Shown here: positions 27,601-36,829 of the stretch, one piece after another
Position numbering within the stretch: position 1 is the first letter of the stretch
Layout of the letters: each line of letters begins with the position of its first letter
Assembly (NCBI GenBank): GCA_003864495.1
Contig: ML133473.1
Coordinates: forward strand, 893,540 to 957,539
DNA from: Nemopilema nomurai
Taxonomy: Eukaryota > Cnidaria > Scyphozoa > Rhizostomeae > Rhizostomatidae
Reading direction: 5' to 3'
DNA length: 64,000 nucleotides
The notes under the pieces: generated by a model
Seen by the model: only the letters and a program-made list of their open reading frames with translations
Database searches by the model: none
What the model was told of the DNA's origin: nothing
Translations under genes and position numbers: made by a program

Positions 27601-28220
27601 TGCTTGCAGTTATAAAAACTTTTCAAATCGAAAAGTATCTTAAGGATTTCGTTTTTAGTAGTATAAGTTCTTTAAATATTTCGGCCTTCTACATGTAGTT
27701 TCCTTAAAAAGTGGTTCCTTTTAAAAAAGCATGTATATGCATTATATTGGTAAATCAGCATTACTCTGTTACCAAAACTTTTGATATGAATTAGACAAGC
27801 TGGTTTCGAGAAATATACAGGTCCTCATGATGAATATAGATACTGGTTATCTCCAGTCGTAAACTGTTTGATGCTGTGAGTGATGCTGTGTAATTCATGC
27901 TGATTGCGGTTGTAATTGCTAGCCACAGTCATCAGTCAATCTTTCACTTCATTAAAATTCTTTGATAAAATTATGTATTTCATATTTTTATCGTGACAAA
28001 TATGCAATAAAGCATATTACAGGAATTGTATTTGACAGTTAAAAGTGTACTATGAACTAGATTGCCCTCGTGATCATCTTGTCTGCGCATGCCCAACCAT
28101 CAAATGAATGTATCCATCTTGCGCTTGTATTTCCGTAGTACCGGGGTCAGTGGACACAACGGGACGAAAGAAGACGAAGAAAACCCCTACGAAGTTGCCG
28201 ATTACGGTTATGTCATTTAG
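15559..28220 (+). CDS. Multi-CUB type I transmembrane receptor with tyrosine-rich tail (11 exons, 838 aa)
   Basis: Exons: 15559-15601, 17352-17768, 18182-18565, 19301-19651, 20191-20541, 21926-22279, 22670-22997, 24838-24876, 25391-25435, 27067-27189, 28139-28220. All junctions are GT-AG and the frame stays open to TAG. Predicted layout: signal peptide 1-20; divergent CUB-like modules about 24-152, 154-281 and 282-398; canonical CUB domains 400-515 and 517-633; Ser/Thr/Lys stalk 634-716; transmembrane helix 718-741; cytoplasmic tail 742-838. The tail has Tyr790 (YSDV), Tyr802, Tyr804, Tyr829 (YEVA), Tyr834 (YGYV) and Tyr836, candidate SH2 or phosphotyrosine sites, and ends in YVI, a possible PDZ ligand. 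CUB domains usually bind protein or glycan ligands, often through calcium. The role as a cell-surface receptor is inferred. No orthologue is recognised. Confidence 0.85.
16110..16296. repeat. Dispersed repeat, copy 1 (receptor intron 1)
   Basis: About 190 bp that recurs in the same orientation at 27325-27525. Shared blocks include ACGCTTTTTT, CCTCAAGGCCTAGTTCC and ATATGCGGAAAC. No coding or terminal-repeat features identify it. Confidence 0.8.
17352..17768 (+). CDS. CUB receptor exon 2: CUB-like module 1
   Basis: Acceptor CTACCTATAG, donor GGTGAG, phase 1 on both sides. About 139 residues with the CUB-like core NGSCSWEFSSP, then beta-strand-like NYMLNIHFVNFTL, and cysteines at GSGCHGNYA and GKFCSQ. 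It lacks the clear calcium-site acidic set, so it is a divergent CUB-like domain. It has several N-glycosylation sequons. Confidence 0.8.
18182..18565 (+). CDS. CUB receptor exon 3: CUB-like module 2
   Basis: Begins with the CUB-typical CGGVF after TTTCTTTGTAG and ends before GTACGA, phase 1-1. It contains HCVWNFDFSEL (the C-x-W strand of CUB domains), YQCSGKKF, RKCAKHNYALP and VCLPTSPG. It carries more cysteines than a standard CUB domain and no obvious calcium site. Confidence 0.8.
18899..19183. mobile_element. MITE-like inverted repeat in receptor intron 3
   Basis: Left end TTAAGACCTTGTTTACACGA pairs with right end TCGTGTAAACTGGGCCTAA as an imperfect 20-bp inverted repeat. About 285 bp with no coding capacity. 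A further GTTTACACGAGAACC motif lies inside. The termini resemble those of the element at 30012-30319. Confidence 0.6.
19301..19651 (+). CDS. CUB receptor exon 4: CUB-like module 3
   Basis: Acceptor CTTCGCGCAG, donor GTTTGT (weaker than its neighbours), phase 1-1. About 117 residues with only two cysteines (GICSNGKLQLW, HVCSNTW), followed by CUB-like strands VTLVIYFEAQYADLHGIEM. It is the most divergent module and is assigned partly from its position, length and symmetric phases. Confidence 0.7.
20191..20541 (+). CDS. CUB receptor exon 5: canonical CUB domain 4
   Basis: Opens with CGGIFEF and includes SPNYGGKYPADSECRWML, EECSYCGGCDYVKIYQG, an AVC cysteine and FHSDTVTEMKGF. The Glu of SIEE, the Asp of CDYVKIY and the Asp of FHSD occupy the positions of a calcium-binding CUB site. 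Phase 1-1. Confidence 0.92.
20695..21645. repeat. 33-bp minisatellite open on both strands
   Basis: About 25 copies of a unit like ATCATTATCAGTATCACTTTC plus AAAATCATTCCG lie in receptor intron 5 and degrade toward 21645. Because 33 is a multiple of three and the unit lacks stops in the relevant frames, both strands stay open (343 codons plus, 323 codons minus). The encoded 11-residue Ile-rich repeats have no start, splice or compositional support as protein. Confidence 0.92.
21926..22279 (+). CDS. CUB receptor exon 6: canonical CUB domain 5
   Basis: Acceptor ATGTCAATAG. Opens ACGGEFFLSPGQ, then ITSPRYKYGSYPPYSLCQW, MDVECFGDYHFDYVEIF, TLCEKP and FQSDGSDSGTGF. All four canonical cysteines and the acidic calcium-site residues (Glu, Asp, Asp) are present. 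Phase 1-1. Best preserved of the five modules. Confidence 0.93.
22670..22997 (+). CDS. CUB receptor exon 7: stalk and transmembrane helix
   Basis: Acceptor TTTGACCCAG. It encodes a Thr/Ser/Pro/Lys-rich stalk (for example TTSAPPTTSLTSTKST), suited to O-glycosylation, with a KKCCPK pair of cysteines. A hydrophobic segment, IASITAGVATMLCIGFLI, follows. It ends in phase 2 at AAG|GTTGGT. Without splicing the frame stays open to 23334, so a retained-intron form with a different tail is possible. Confidence 0.85.
23760..24612. repeat. 10-bp GATC-rich minisatellite array
   Basis: About 850 bp built from decamers such as AATGTGATCC, AGTTTGATCA and AATGTGCCAC, combined in larger blocks. It lies in receptor intron 7. 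Minus-strand ORFs reading HIGSHLIKLD-like repeats are by-products. Confidence 0.92.
24838..24876 (+). CDS. CUB receptor exon 8: tail
   Basis: A 39-nt microexon after TTTTTGCAG, ending at a GTAAGA donor. In the phase set by exon 7 it reads SAMPLVDMEDFRKG. Small size makes it less certain, but phase agrees on both sides. Confidence 0.65.
25391..25435 (+). CDS. CUB receptor exon 9: tail
   Basis: A 45-nt exon with a strong polypyrimidine acceptor (CTTTTTCCCTCAG) and GTATGT donor. It reads SLASNTLGNVIENV in the continuing frame. Confidence 0.65.
27067..27189 (+). CDS. CUB receptor exon 10: acidic tail with tyrosine motifs
   Basis: Acceptor TTTCTGAATAG, donor GTAAGA. Encodes LEDVTELVEDDSQHIYSDVQ and then DYSYAENPETP. 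Tyr790 (YSDV) is a YxxV site and Tyr802/Tyr804 lie close together. None matches a strict ITIM, because position -2 of Tyr790 is His. Confidence 0.8.
27325..27525. repeat. Dispersed repeat, copy 2 (receptor intron 10)
   Basis: Direct copy of 16110-16296 with scattered substitutions and small indels. Both copies lie in introns of the same gene, 11 kb apart. Confidence 0.8.
28139..28220 (+). CDS. CUB receptor exon 11: C-terminus and stop
   Basis: Acceptor TTTCCGTAG. Encodes a short linker and then EENPYEVADYGYVI followed by TAG. Three tyrosines sit in the last ten residues. No canonical AATAAA lies just downstream; AAAATAATCC at about 28244 is the nearest approximation. Confidence 0.8.
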
Positions 28221-30892
28221 ACGTTAACAAACAATTTCACAGCAAAATAATCCTAGATTATTTGTCTATAGCCTCTCCGTGTATTTTCAAATGAAACACT
28301 CTCTTAAGAGGTGCATAATACATATTGATAGATTATAATTGCAATTTGCATTGATTTATATATATGATCAGTTGAATATATCTGATTTGAATGGCATTTC
28401 AGTATGACGAAAACGATGCGTATGGCGAGATAGAAATATTCAAATTAATGTTCACTTGCTATGTATTCAATGCTATTTTCATTTTGTAATTACTGAGCCT
28501 GCCATTCCAAATCCCGTTAACTATTTCATGAAAAGGCCATTTAATCACCCCTATTATCAAGAGATTTCTATATGGAGGGTGCACTAGTTTCTCTGCCCCC
28601 AGAATAGGGTAACAGTGCACTCTCATTAACTTGATGCCATTTTCACAACAACAAAAATCGAGAAAGACAGTATTCGTATCCCAAAGAAAAAAACTCTTTA
28701 TTCAGCACTTGCTAAAATGCTGGCAAATATTTACAGTGAACGGGATGATATCTATGCACCTTGACTGTTTTTGAAAAGGAGATGTAAAGATAGAGTCTTA
28801 CTTTGCAAAATTAGCTGATTAATTCTAGAGGATTTAGTGAAGGCAAGTCAGCTTCCTTTTCGTATTCTAAAGTCAACACCAACACCGAGCAGCAGTGAAA
28901 TGCATCAGAATTTCCTTGTGCTAAAAGAAGCGGGAGTTTTTCTCGCAGAACAAGGCCCAACTGATCTACCCATGTATATTGAAGGTTGTTTCTTAAAGAT
29001 AGTTTCACTTCAAAAATAAAATTTTGGGAAAGCATCAGCTTAAATTTTGATGGTACCATACCTTAGAATGTTTCAAATTGTACCGGCTTGCGGTGAAATG
29101 CCATTCCGCTAGATAGACTGGCTAGAGATGTTGCTAATGCTATCATTGAGCCCAGTTCTTCGATTCAATTTTCGCAAATGGGCTCTGAAAGGTTGAAAGA
29201 AGAGATATCAGTTAACGTCACGACTATAGGGATTTAAACTAGTGAATCCCGCCTGTAAAGCGGTCTGGAGAAACAAGAGCACGTGACTTGGAATTTAACA
29301 TATCTTTACTTACATTCAATTTTCTTGTGGCTGCAAAACATATGTTAGAGTTGCAGCATATCACTGAGCTCCGAAGCTTCACCATATCCGAATCATCACA
29401 AGATTTAATGACATACCATTCCTTGAGAACACATGTTCCCGTTGCAAAGAACAGACTGTTCTCCATCATTCATACGTCACTTCGAAATTTCTCTGGACCC
29501 GATGAAGCAGGCTGGTCTCCTGATTTCACTTGCTGGAAAGAAATTAGACGATCAAACACTATATCCAGGAGATTTTTGCTAAATAAGATGTTCAAACTTT
29601 GATTAGCATTCAATCCTGTAATGGTACTAGTTCAAGCACTGTTCGTCAGTGTAAGCACACCACATACCACCTTCCATTGCCTCTACTTCTCCCCACACTG
29701 TCACTGATTAAAGTGGTTTACTGAAGCAAACAAAAAACTTAGCAATTGGTTTTTGCAATTGGAGCACAGAGGCTCGCATGTGAAGGACTGATTCCTCAAA
29801 GCAAGGAATGTTTTGACAAGTTACTTCTGTATCACAGGTAAACTTCCTTAGTTCGACTGGATTGTTCGATGCGAACTGAAAGTGGGTTGAAGTAAGGACA
29901 ATGTCAGATAGTTGTGGGAGAAGGGGGCGTTAGAAAGTCGCAGCACAATTTCCAGTTGGCTTGAAAAAGGAATTTCATATTAGAGATGTTAAAATTAAGA
30001 TATCAGAATTAGACCCCGTTCACACGAGGTCGGTTCCCAAAAGATCCGTTTCCATTTGAGTTCATCGTACTCATTTGGAGCCGGTCTCACTTGGTCTCGT
30101 GTAAACACGCGAAACTGGATATTTTTGAGTACGGTGAGGTCACATATGATTGTTGCAAAATATCATGTGATTGTTGCTGTGTTTTGTCAGGTTGAGCAGC
30201 CAGCAACCTGGTTGCATCACAAGTGTAAACTAGCCTCAACGATCTCCTCGAGTTTAGGTCTCATGTGACTAGAACGCGTTAATGAACTATTTTGGAACCG
30301 GTCTCGTGTAAACGGGGTCCTTTGTAGTGATATGGATTTGCATGTGGTGATTTTATTTGTCGTGAGTTATACGTTTGTCGTGAGTTATATATTTGTCGTG
30401 AGTTATATGTTTGCCAATCTGAATAACGTGATGTTTGTTTGAGTACAGTTATCGTGCTTTGTGTTAATCTGTACCGGCTTCCTATTGTGTTTGTTTTCCT
30501 ATAAATTTGTAATGTTTTAATAATAGTCAGTTGATTTGGAAGAAGCACTCGAGGAAACACATTGCCTTTTTCTCACTCGTCTCCCTGCCGAACCCTGAAC
30601 GAGAAACAATTTCGTTACACCTTCAAAAGTGAAGTCGGAGTATTTAAGCTCGGTTTTCATTATGAGTTAACGTGAGATAATTCCGACTTAAATTGACTCA
30701 GATCACAATCTCAAAGTGGAAACCAAGCTGCTTTAGCACGGCATGCTCTCGACTCAGCAGCCAACCCGGAAAGAGCTATGGCAACGCGCATGCAAACAAG
30801 CACGGATTCAAATGCAAAAGGAAAATTCTGGACATCTGATTGATAAATACGCTCGCCTTATTTGATGATTTTTGCTTGCTTGACTGCGCGAA
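28221..30892. other. Intergenic stretch between the receptor and first MS4A-like gene
   Basis: Antisense-overlapping ORFs occur at 28811-29059 and 29239-29602, none with a recognisable domain. A MITE-like element at 30012-30319 is listed separately. Just after it, ATTTGTCGTGAGTTATA-type repeats of about 20 bp occur three times (30355-30410). Confidence 0.5.
30012..30319. mobile_element. MITE-like element, 308 bp
   Basis: Left end GACCCCGTTCACACGAGGTC is the imperfect complement of the right end at 30290-30319 (CGTGTAAACGGGGTC), extending about 30 bp with CGGTTCC. No coding capacity and no clear target-site duplication. Confidence 0.7.
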
Positions 30893-30900
30893 TATAAAAG
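30893..30900 (+). promoter_or_regulatory. TATA box of the first MS4A-like gene
   Basis: TATAAAAG lies 133 bp before the ATG at 31033. With the usual spacing of about 30 bp, transcription would start near 30925 and leave a 5' UTR of roughly 110 nt. Confidence 0.5.
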
Positions 30901-31032
30901 CATGCGCAAATGATTGCCCGAGATTGGTAATAATAAATGCATGCAGTTAGTCGCGCGTGCCAGTTCGTACGAGAATTGAACTTGAATGTGGAAGAGCGGA
31001 AAGAGCGGAAAACGAATTTGTCGAATTATGCA

Positions 31033-33950
31033 ATGGCAGATATTACAAAATGTCAAGGTAAATATTCATTACTCATTCCTTAGTTATGGTTGACTTTTAA
31101 AACAACTAGTTTTTTTAAGAAACCACTTTATAAGAAACACTGGTAAAAGACCAACAATTTCAAGAAATTTCCACTGAAATGCAAAGACTTTGCAACTCGT
31201 TTTTAGGATCAGAGGCGATTCTAGCCTGAAAAACTGGGTAGGGAGGAGGGGCCCATCGCAGATATATTATTTGGTAAATATGTTTAGAAATGATGCCTTA
31301 CTTTTAGGTGATATAAATCTTCTTGTTTCAAAAAAAGCTCGAAAAAATTGAAGTTATCAATGAATGCGTGCGGCAGTTTAAAGAGAATGCCGGAGCAATT
31401 AATACCAAAATCTACGTTTAAAGCACATGGGCGGAAACACTATCAAATGAACAAAAAGTTTCTGTAAAGAGCGGGGGAGGCCCGGTGGGTGCAATCTAAT
31501 AGTAAATGGTACACCACCATCGCCCATCATGCCATTTCATTGAATACCCTTTTCTATGACTTTCTATGACTAGTCGGCCAGAACACCCCCCCCCCCCCCC
31601 TCCCATCACGGAATATGTTTGCCGGAACCCCCTTTACAAGAGTATCGCTGAATTCCAAAGATATACCGGCTCTGTAAAACGTGCTGGGATTGCTGATGTC
31701 TCTTTACTATAAAACGGTACAATCGCATAAAACTCGTGATGCAAATGGTTTAAAACTATAACGCAAATGGTTCAAAAGTAAAATCAAGGCTATTGCTTTC
31801 GATACTCCACTGTACTCTTGGCCTGATTTCTCATACAAAGGATTCGATATTCCAGTGGGATTAGAATTCAATGAGGCCACAACTGTTGATTTATGGACTT
31901 CGCCAATACGTCAATAATGTTCATAGTTATCTTCACTATTTACCCTTTTCGAAGAATCTAGGATAATTTTTGAGAAAAATACCCCTTTTGTGATTCTAGG
32001 TCCTAGGATCTTGCCTCAGATATACCCCCTTTTTCAGTGAAATCATGAACAAGCGTGGTTTCATGCATTCATTAACATTATACCCACTGGGTGGGAGGCA
32101 AATGAAGGGGCCGAGAAAAACGAAGGTATTCTACTTATAACCACTCTTAACAAACTTTTCTTTAAAGGGACAATCTTAACCATCCTTGGCTCATTGAAGT
32201 TGACGATTGGTGGAATAATGTTGGTTTTTACAGTTATCCATATGGTTTCAGCTGGCTTTACAAGCATAACCATTTCTGCTATAGTGTACTGTCTGATGGT
32301 GAGTTTGGAGTCCTCTATCATGCGAGCATCGAAATTATTAGTAGGAATTTTTTAATACTTTTCTGTGGCCTTTGATTAGCCAATATAGATAAAAAAGGAT
32401 TATTCTGTTGGAGTTATAATTAATCTGTTATAATTGCCTTCCATCATGACAGAACGCACAATAAACCGTGCCATGATGCCACATCCATGTTTATAAAAAT
32501 GCACATTGATTATCACTCTTTATCAGTCAATAGGGGTATGCAACACATTGAACTAGATTCTGATAATTTCAAAAAAGGTGGAAGCATAATCCTTGTCGCT
32601 TTATGAGTAGTGGATAATATTGAAGCATGAATATCATTGAGCTAGTATTATTACCGTTATTACCAAAACCATTGCTCCTTCTTATGACTCAACTCATTAG
32701 TGGATGATATTGAAGCATGAATATCATTGAGCTAGTATTATCACCGTTATCACCCAAACCATTGCTCTTTCTTATGACTCAACTCATTAGTAGATGATAT
32801 TGAAGCATGAATATCATTGAGCTAGTATTATTGCCGTTATCACCCAAACCATTGCTCCTTCTTATGACTCAACTCATTAGTGGATGATATTGAAGCATGA
32901 ATATCATTGAGCTAGTACTCATCATCATTATTACCCAAACCATTGCTCTTTCTTATGACTCAAGTTTACCTCTCTTGTTACAGATCATCGTTACTGGCGC
33001 GGGAGGAATAGCAGCTGGCAAAATGAAGACGAAAAAAAGAGTATGTCTGAAGTATTAGTTTCATTATTCACGCCTAGGCAGTAAACAGATCATCAAGTTT
33101 GATTACGGGGTCAGCAAAGGGCCCTCCTTCTTGTAGATAGAACAATTATAAAATTCCCTTTATGCTAATGCTCTTTTTCTACTGCTAACAACTGTTTTTA
33201 ACTTTTCCAGATTAAGGACTACGGACTAAGTAGCATATTTCTATTTGTCCTCACCTTTGGAGGCATTATTTACCTTGGTGTCGTCAGCTCAAATACTCGT
33301 AAACAAAAGTGTCAGATAACAGGTACGTGTACGAAAAAATGCTCATCTGATGGTTTTCACGCTTCGGGCGAGTAGGATGAGAGGTTGAGAGTTAAGTTTT
33401 TGTTTTGCGGATTTATGTTCTTAATAGAAAGACATTTAAGCCCACAATCTCTTATTTTCAACATCCATATACTAATGCCAAGAACAATTTGCAGTTACCT
33501 TCTTCCCCTTCATTTGTGAATTCATTCATGTAAATATTCTAGTTCACACTCAGCATTCTCCGTGACTTTTATTCCATTATTTTTGATATTTTCCTAGACA
33601 TCCCACCTTATAAGTTTTTTCTCAAATTTCCGACAACCACGCTTATTCCAAAAAACCAACCCCCCTCCCCCCTATCCCTGTTTTTGAGCACCTAAGAGTA
33701 TAATTTAAGGCAATATTTGTAAAGAAACCAACGGTTACATCTGGCCTTTCTTTCGTTATGAACAGCTGGGTGCGTAAGCAAGAAAATAGCTGTCGCAGCA
33801 ATTATCACCAACTGCTGCATTGCTTTGCTTCTTTTGGCGTCAGGGATCTTTGCGATTTACTTGGCATGGTGTCGCCGTAACGAGGCGAGTATAACCCCAA
33901 TTAACTTAACTTTCCAATCAGTAATGCTTCCAAACATTGGTATCATATAG
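31033..33950 (+). CDS. MS4A-like four-transmembrane protein 1 (169 aa, five exons)
   Basis: Exons: 31033-31057, 32168-32298, 32984-33040, 33211-33322, 33766-33950; all junctions GT-AG and in phase. The first exon encodes only MADITKCQ. TM1 covers LTILGSLKLTIGGIMLVF, TM2 runs across exons 2-3 (IVYCLMIIVTGAGGIAAG), TM3 is SSIFLFVLTFGGIIYLGVV and TM4 is IITNCCIALLLLASGIFAI. A short Cys-containing loop (KCQITAGC) separates TM3 and TM4. The tail is AWCRRNEASIT and ends NIGII. The pattern of two hairpins with a Gly/Ala-rich TM2 end followed by Lys/Arg resembles the MS4A/CD20-like family; members associate with receptors or act in ion flux and chemosensing. Function here is inferred from the fold only. 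A possible alternative last exon is at 35048. Confidence 0.85.
32608..32965. repeat. 91-bp intronic tandem repeat, four copies
   Basis: Units around TGGATGATATTGAAGCATGA and CATTGAGCTAGTATTAT repeat every 90-91 bp in intron 2 of gene 1. The homologous intron of the duplicated gene (39200-39845) has about seven. Confidence 0.92.
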
Positions 33951-35047
33951 CAACGGAAGATATAAGTGGTGATTTTAGTAAAAATCAAACACTTTTAATT
34001 TAGGAATGGCCAAGCAAAGAAGCTTGAATTATACACTCTCTTCTACACCAGAGAATGTCTAATTTAGCTTATAAAAGTAATTATAATGGTAACTATAATG
34101 CCACTAAGCAGTGAGAAATGATTCTTTTAAGAAGGAGCTGTCGTATGTCTTGGTTTTTAGCATTGATAACGTCAAATTCAATTTTGATTATGTATCCGTC
34201 GTTTAAACTTGATTGAATGCAAATGAGACGTAAATTTGAATTTGGCAGGAAACATGAGCGAAGAAACGCATTACGTCTTCTTGTCTTGATTTCAAATTCT
34301 TTACCAGTGGTAGGCGTGCTTTTTATAGGAAATAAACTTCTAAATATTTAAGAGAAAGTGACTCTGATAACCTGTTCCTACAGTATGTCCAGACAAACAA
34401 CTTGGGTAGCCAGGAATTGCCTATCGTCGCACATGAGGTACAACAACCAATCGAGACAGCATAAGTGCAATGCAATGTACACGTCAGAGACACGAATTGG
34501 CTTTCGAATCAGCTGAATGGATTGGATACTAGTACCAGTTGCAGTTGAATATAGTTTTCAGTCATATTTGCCGAGAAATACTTACCCCGTACCGTGCGGA
34601 GATTAATGATTGACAAAAATTAATGATTGAAAAGGAAGACTATTTGCTAAATCATTGTTGTATGATATTCAATTAATATTTAATAATTTATACCAAAACA
34701 TGTTAGAAACGTGAGTAATATCCAGTGGGGGTTAAGCTAAACAGACTGCTGTGTATTATGCTTGTCTGCATCAGACGTTTTGTCTTGTTTTTATTGGTCT
34801 TCCTTTGGATTCCATGTCAATATGTTAATTTTAATCCTTTACAGACCCACAACTTGCAAAATCCAGTCACATAGAAAATTTGATCAGCAGGTTTTTAAAT
34901 CAATTCACCCGATTATGTTCAATAGTTTGAACGCAGTTGTTCAATGGCACAATAGTTTGATTCCTTCCCTGAACTCATACCTTTCCACATCTAAGATAGT
35001 TGATTATCAATATATTGCTGTTGTTTCAATTTTCTACTTCCATGCAG
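33951..35047. other. 3' flank of the first MS4A-like gene
   Basis: The region closely matches 43883-44733 downstream of the second gene, so it belongs to the duplicated segment. An AATAAA at 34331-34336 could end the short transcript. A 112-codon ORF (34762-35100) is mostly chance but includes the alternative exon frame. Confidence 0.55.
34331..34336 (+). promoter_or_regulatory. Possible polyadenylation signal, MS4A-like gene 1
   Basis: AATAAA lies 381 nt past the TAG of exon 5. It is the first canonical hexamer after the stop. Confidence 0.35.
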
Positions 35048-35100
35048 CCCTCTCTACTGGGATGATAGTCACTTTAACCATTGTTGTAAGTAAAATCTGA
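35048..35100 (+). CDS. Possible alternative last exon, MS4A-like gene 1
   Basis: After an acceptor (TTCTACTTCCATGCAG), 53 nt encode ALSTGMIVTLTIVVSKI and TGA when joined to the phase-1 end of exon 4. A copy with the same frame, phase and stop position lies at 44734-44786 near gene 2. An AATAAA follows at about 35178. It would replace exon 5 and hence TM4. No transcript evidence is available. Confidence 0.4.
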
Positions 35101-35499
35101 GCATCGACTTGAGAAACTAATTTTAGCACCACTAGCTTTTTTTGTATCCAAGACAATTAATTGTAGTTTCCTTACGGGAAAATAAAATATTTGTAGAAAA
35201 TGACTAATGCCGCCCATTAGTCGATTTTGAGACCTTAGTAAAGTATTGAGATGTAGAGATTAATTACTTGTAAAAGTCGTTGATATCACTATATATGTTG
35301 TCGCAGAAGCATTCAAATTTTTAATGTTATATAATTATTATTGTTAGAATCACTTATTCTATCTTTCTCTGTTTCGATTTCATTCCTTCTAGTCAGAAAG
35401 GTACTATGAAAGGTTTTGAGCCAGTGTTCTTTGAGAGATTGGAGTCTATTGCTGTTGTGTTAGAAGCTTGTAAGAAACACTGGAGCACAAAAACGCGTT

Positions 35500-35697
35500 G
35501 ATCTGGAGTGACTCTGTGTGATTTACTGTTTTGATCTGGAGTGATTCACTGTTTTGATCTGGAGTGATTCACTGTTTTGATCTGGAGTGATTCACTGTTT
35601 TGATCTGGAGTGATTCACTGTTTTGATCTGGAGTGATTCACTGTTTTGATCTGGAGTGATTCACTGTTTTGATCTGGAGTGATTCACTGTTTTGATG
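35500..35697. repeat. 23-bp minisatellite
   Basis: About eight nearly identical copies of GATCTGGAGTGATTCACTG plus TTTT. The lack of divergence suggests recent expansion. Confidence 0.95.
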
Positions 35698-36295
35698 GCA
35701 GAGGCCTGCGAATTGTCATCCGAAAGGATGAACTCAGAAAACTTGAAGCAAAGATGAGCAAAAAAGTAGAACAATGCAGATCAGTAAATTTCCCTTGGTT
35801 GACTTTCGCATTTCTCGCAGTCAAGTTAGTTTGAAAGCTGACTTTCCAACAAAAGGACGTTAGCATTAAAAATACTGGTGATATACCGTGTCAACTATAA
35901 ACATAATGCAGCCAAATCCAGAATTTGCACTTAGAATTTTAGGTGCTGGCAAAGATCATCCATCCGGGTGATTTACAATTCAATGGGGCTTGTGCACAGT
36001 GATGCAGAATGGTTGTCATTTGTCAATGTATCAAATCAGCTGATCAAAACGTTGTTTCCGAGCTTGAAAAGGTATTCCACGATTAAAAAAAAGAGAAAAG
36101 ATTGACATTTAGAAGTGGCATGCAAATTTGTGTTGTGTTTTCGAACCTTCTATAACAGATGTTAAGCTGTAACCCAAATTATCCCATATTTCAAATGTCC
36201 ACAACTGTGTACAAAGATTCACTTTGACTTCAGCTTTGAAAAACAACCTTTATAGGTACCTTTGTGTTCCGGATTTCTATGCTTCTGCACAGAGT

Positions 36296-36485
36296 CTGGT
36301 GGGAGGGAAGGGGTTTGGTGGGGATTGGTAGGGGGGATTAGGGGATTGGTAGGGGGGATTGGTAGGGGGATTGGTAGGGGGGATTGGTAGGGGGGATTGG
36401 TAGGGGGGATTGGTAGGGGGTTGGTAGGGGGATTTGGTAGGGGGTTTGGTAGGGGGGTTTGGTAGGGGGGTTTGGTAGGAGGTGT
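36296..36485. repeat. G-rich minisatellite, G-quadruplex-prone
   Basis: About fifteen copies of a 10-13-bp unit GGTAGGGGGATT or GGTAGGGGGTTT. Every unit has a run of four to six G on the plus strand, so many overlapping G4 motifs with short loops can form. It lies 345-535 bp upstream of the ATG of MS4A-like gene 2. Confidence 0.92.
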
Positions 36486-36592
36486 GGGGAATTCTCAAAA
36501 GCATCAAAATTTATCAAATTAATCTGTATTTACTACTGTGACTTTGACTCATAAGAAAAATTTTCAAAACGTGGTAATTTCGAGACTACTTC

Positions 36593-36602
36593 AAGATGGC
36601 GG
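36593..36602 (+). promoter_or_regulatory. YY1-like AAGATGGCGG motif
   Basis: AAGATGGCGG lies 228 bp before the start codon of MS4A-like gene 2. In animals this motif is often found just downstream of transcription starts as a YY1 site. The ATG within it opens a 50-codon upstream frame, so it could also be a uORF start. Confidence 0.3.
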
Positions 36603-36829
36603 AGAGTTGTTTATTCATTACGAAACGTGCGTGTCTGCATGCCTCGCTTGCTTGCAGTATTGTTCTCAGTCGTCTGCCATCAACAATAAGGCGGGCATTG
36701 ACGCTCGAATTTGCAAAAATCAAGGGACGGAAGACCTTTTGAATTTATCACATTCGAGAGCGAAAACGGAAGAAAACGACCCAAGTGTTTCGAGCCAACT
36801 TTAAAAGTGGAATATTTTTCACTTGGGAA

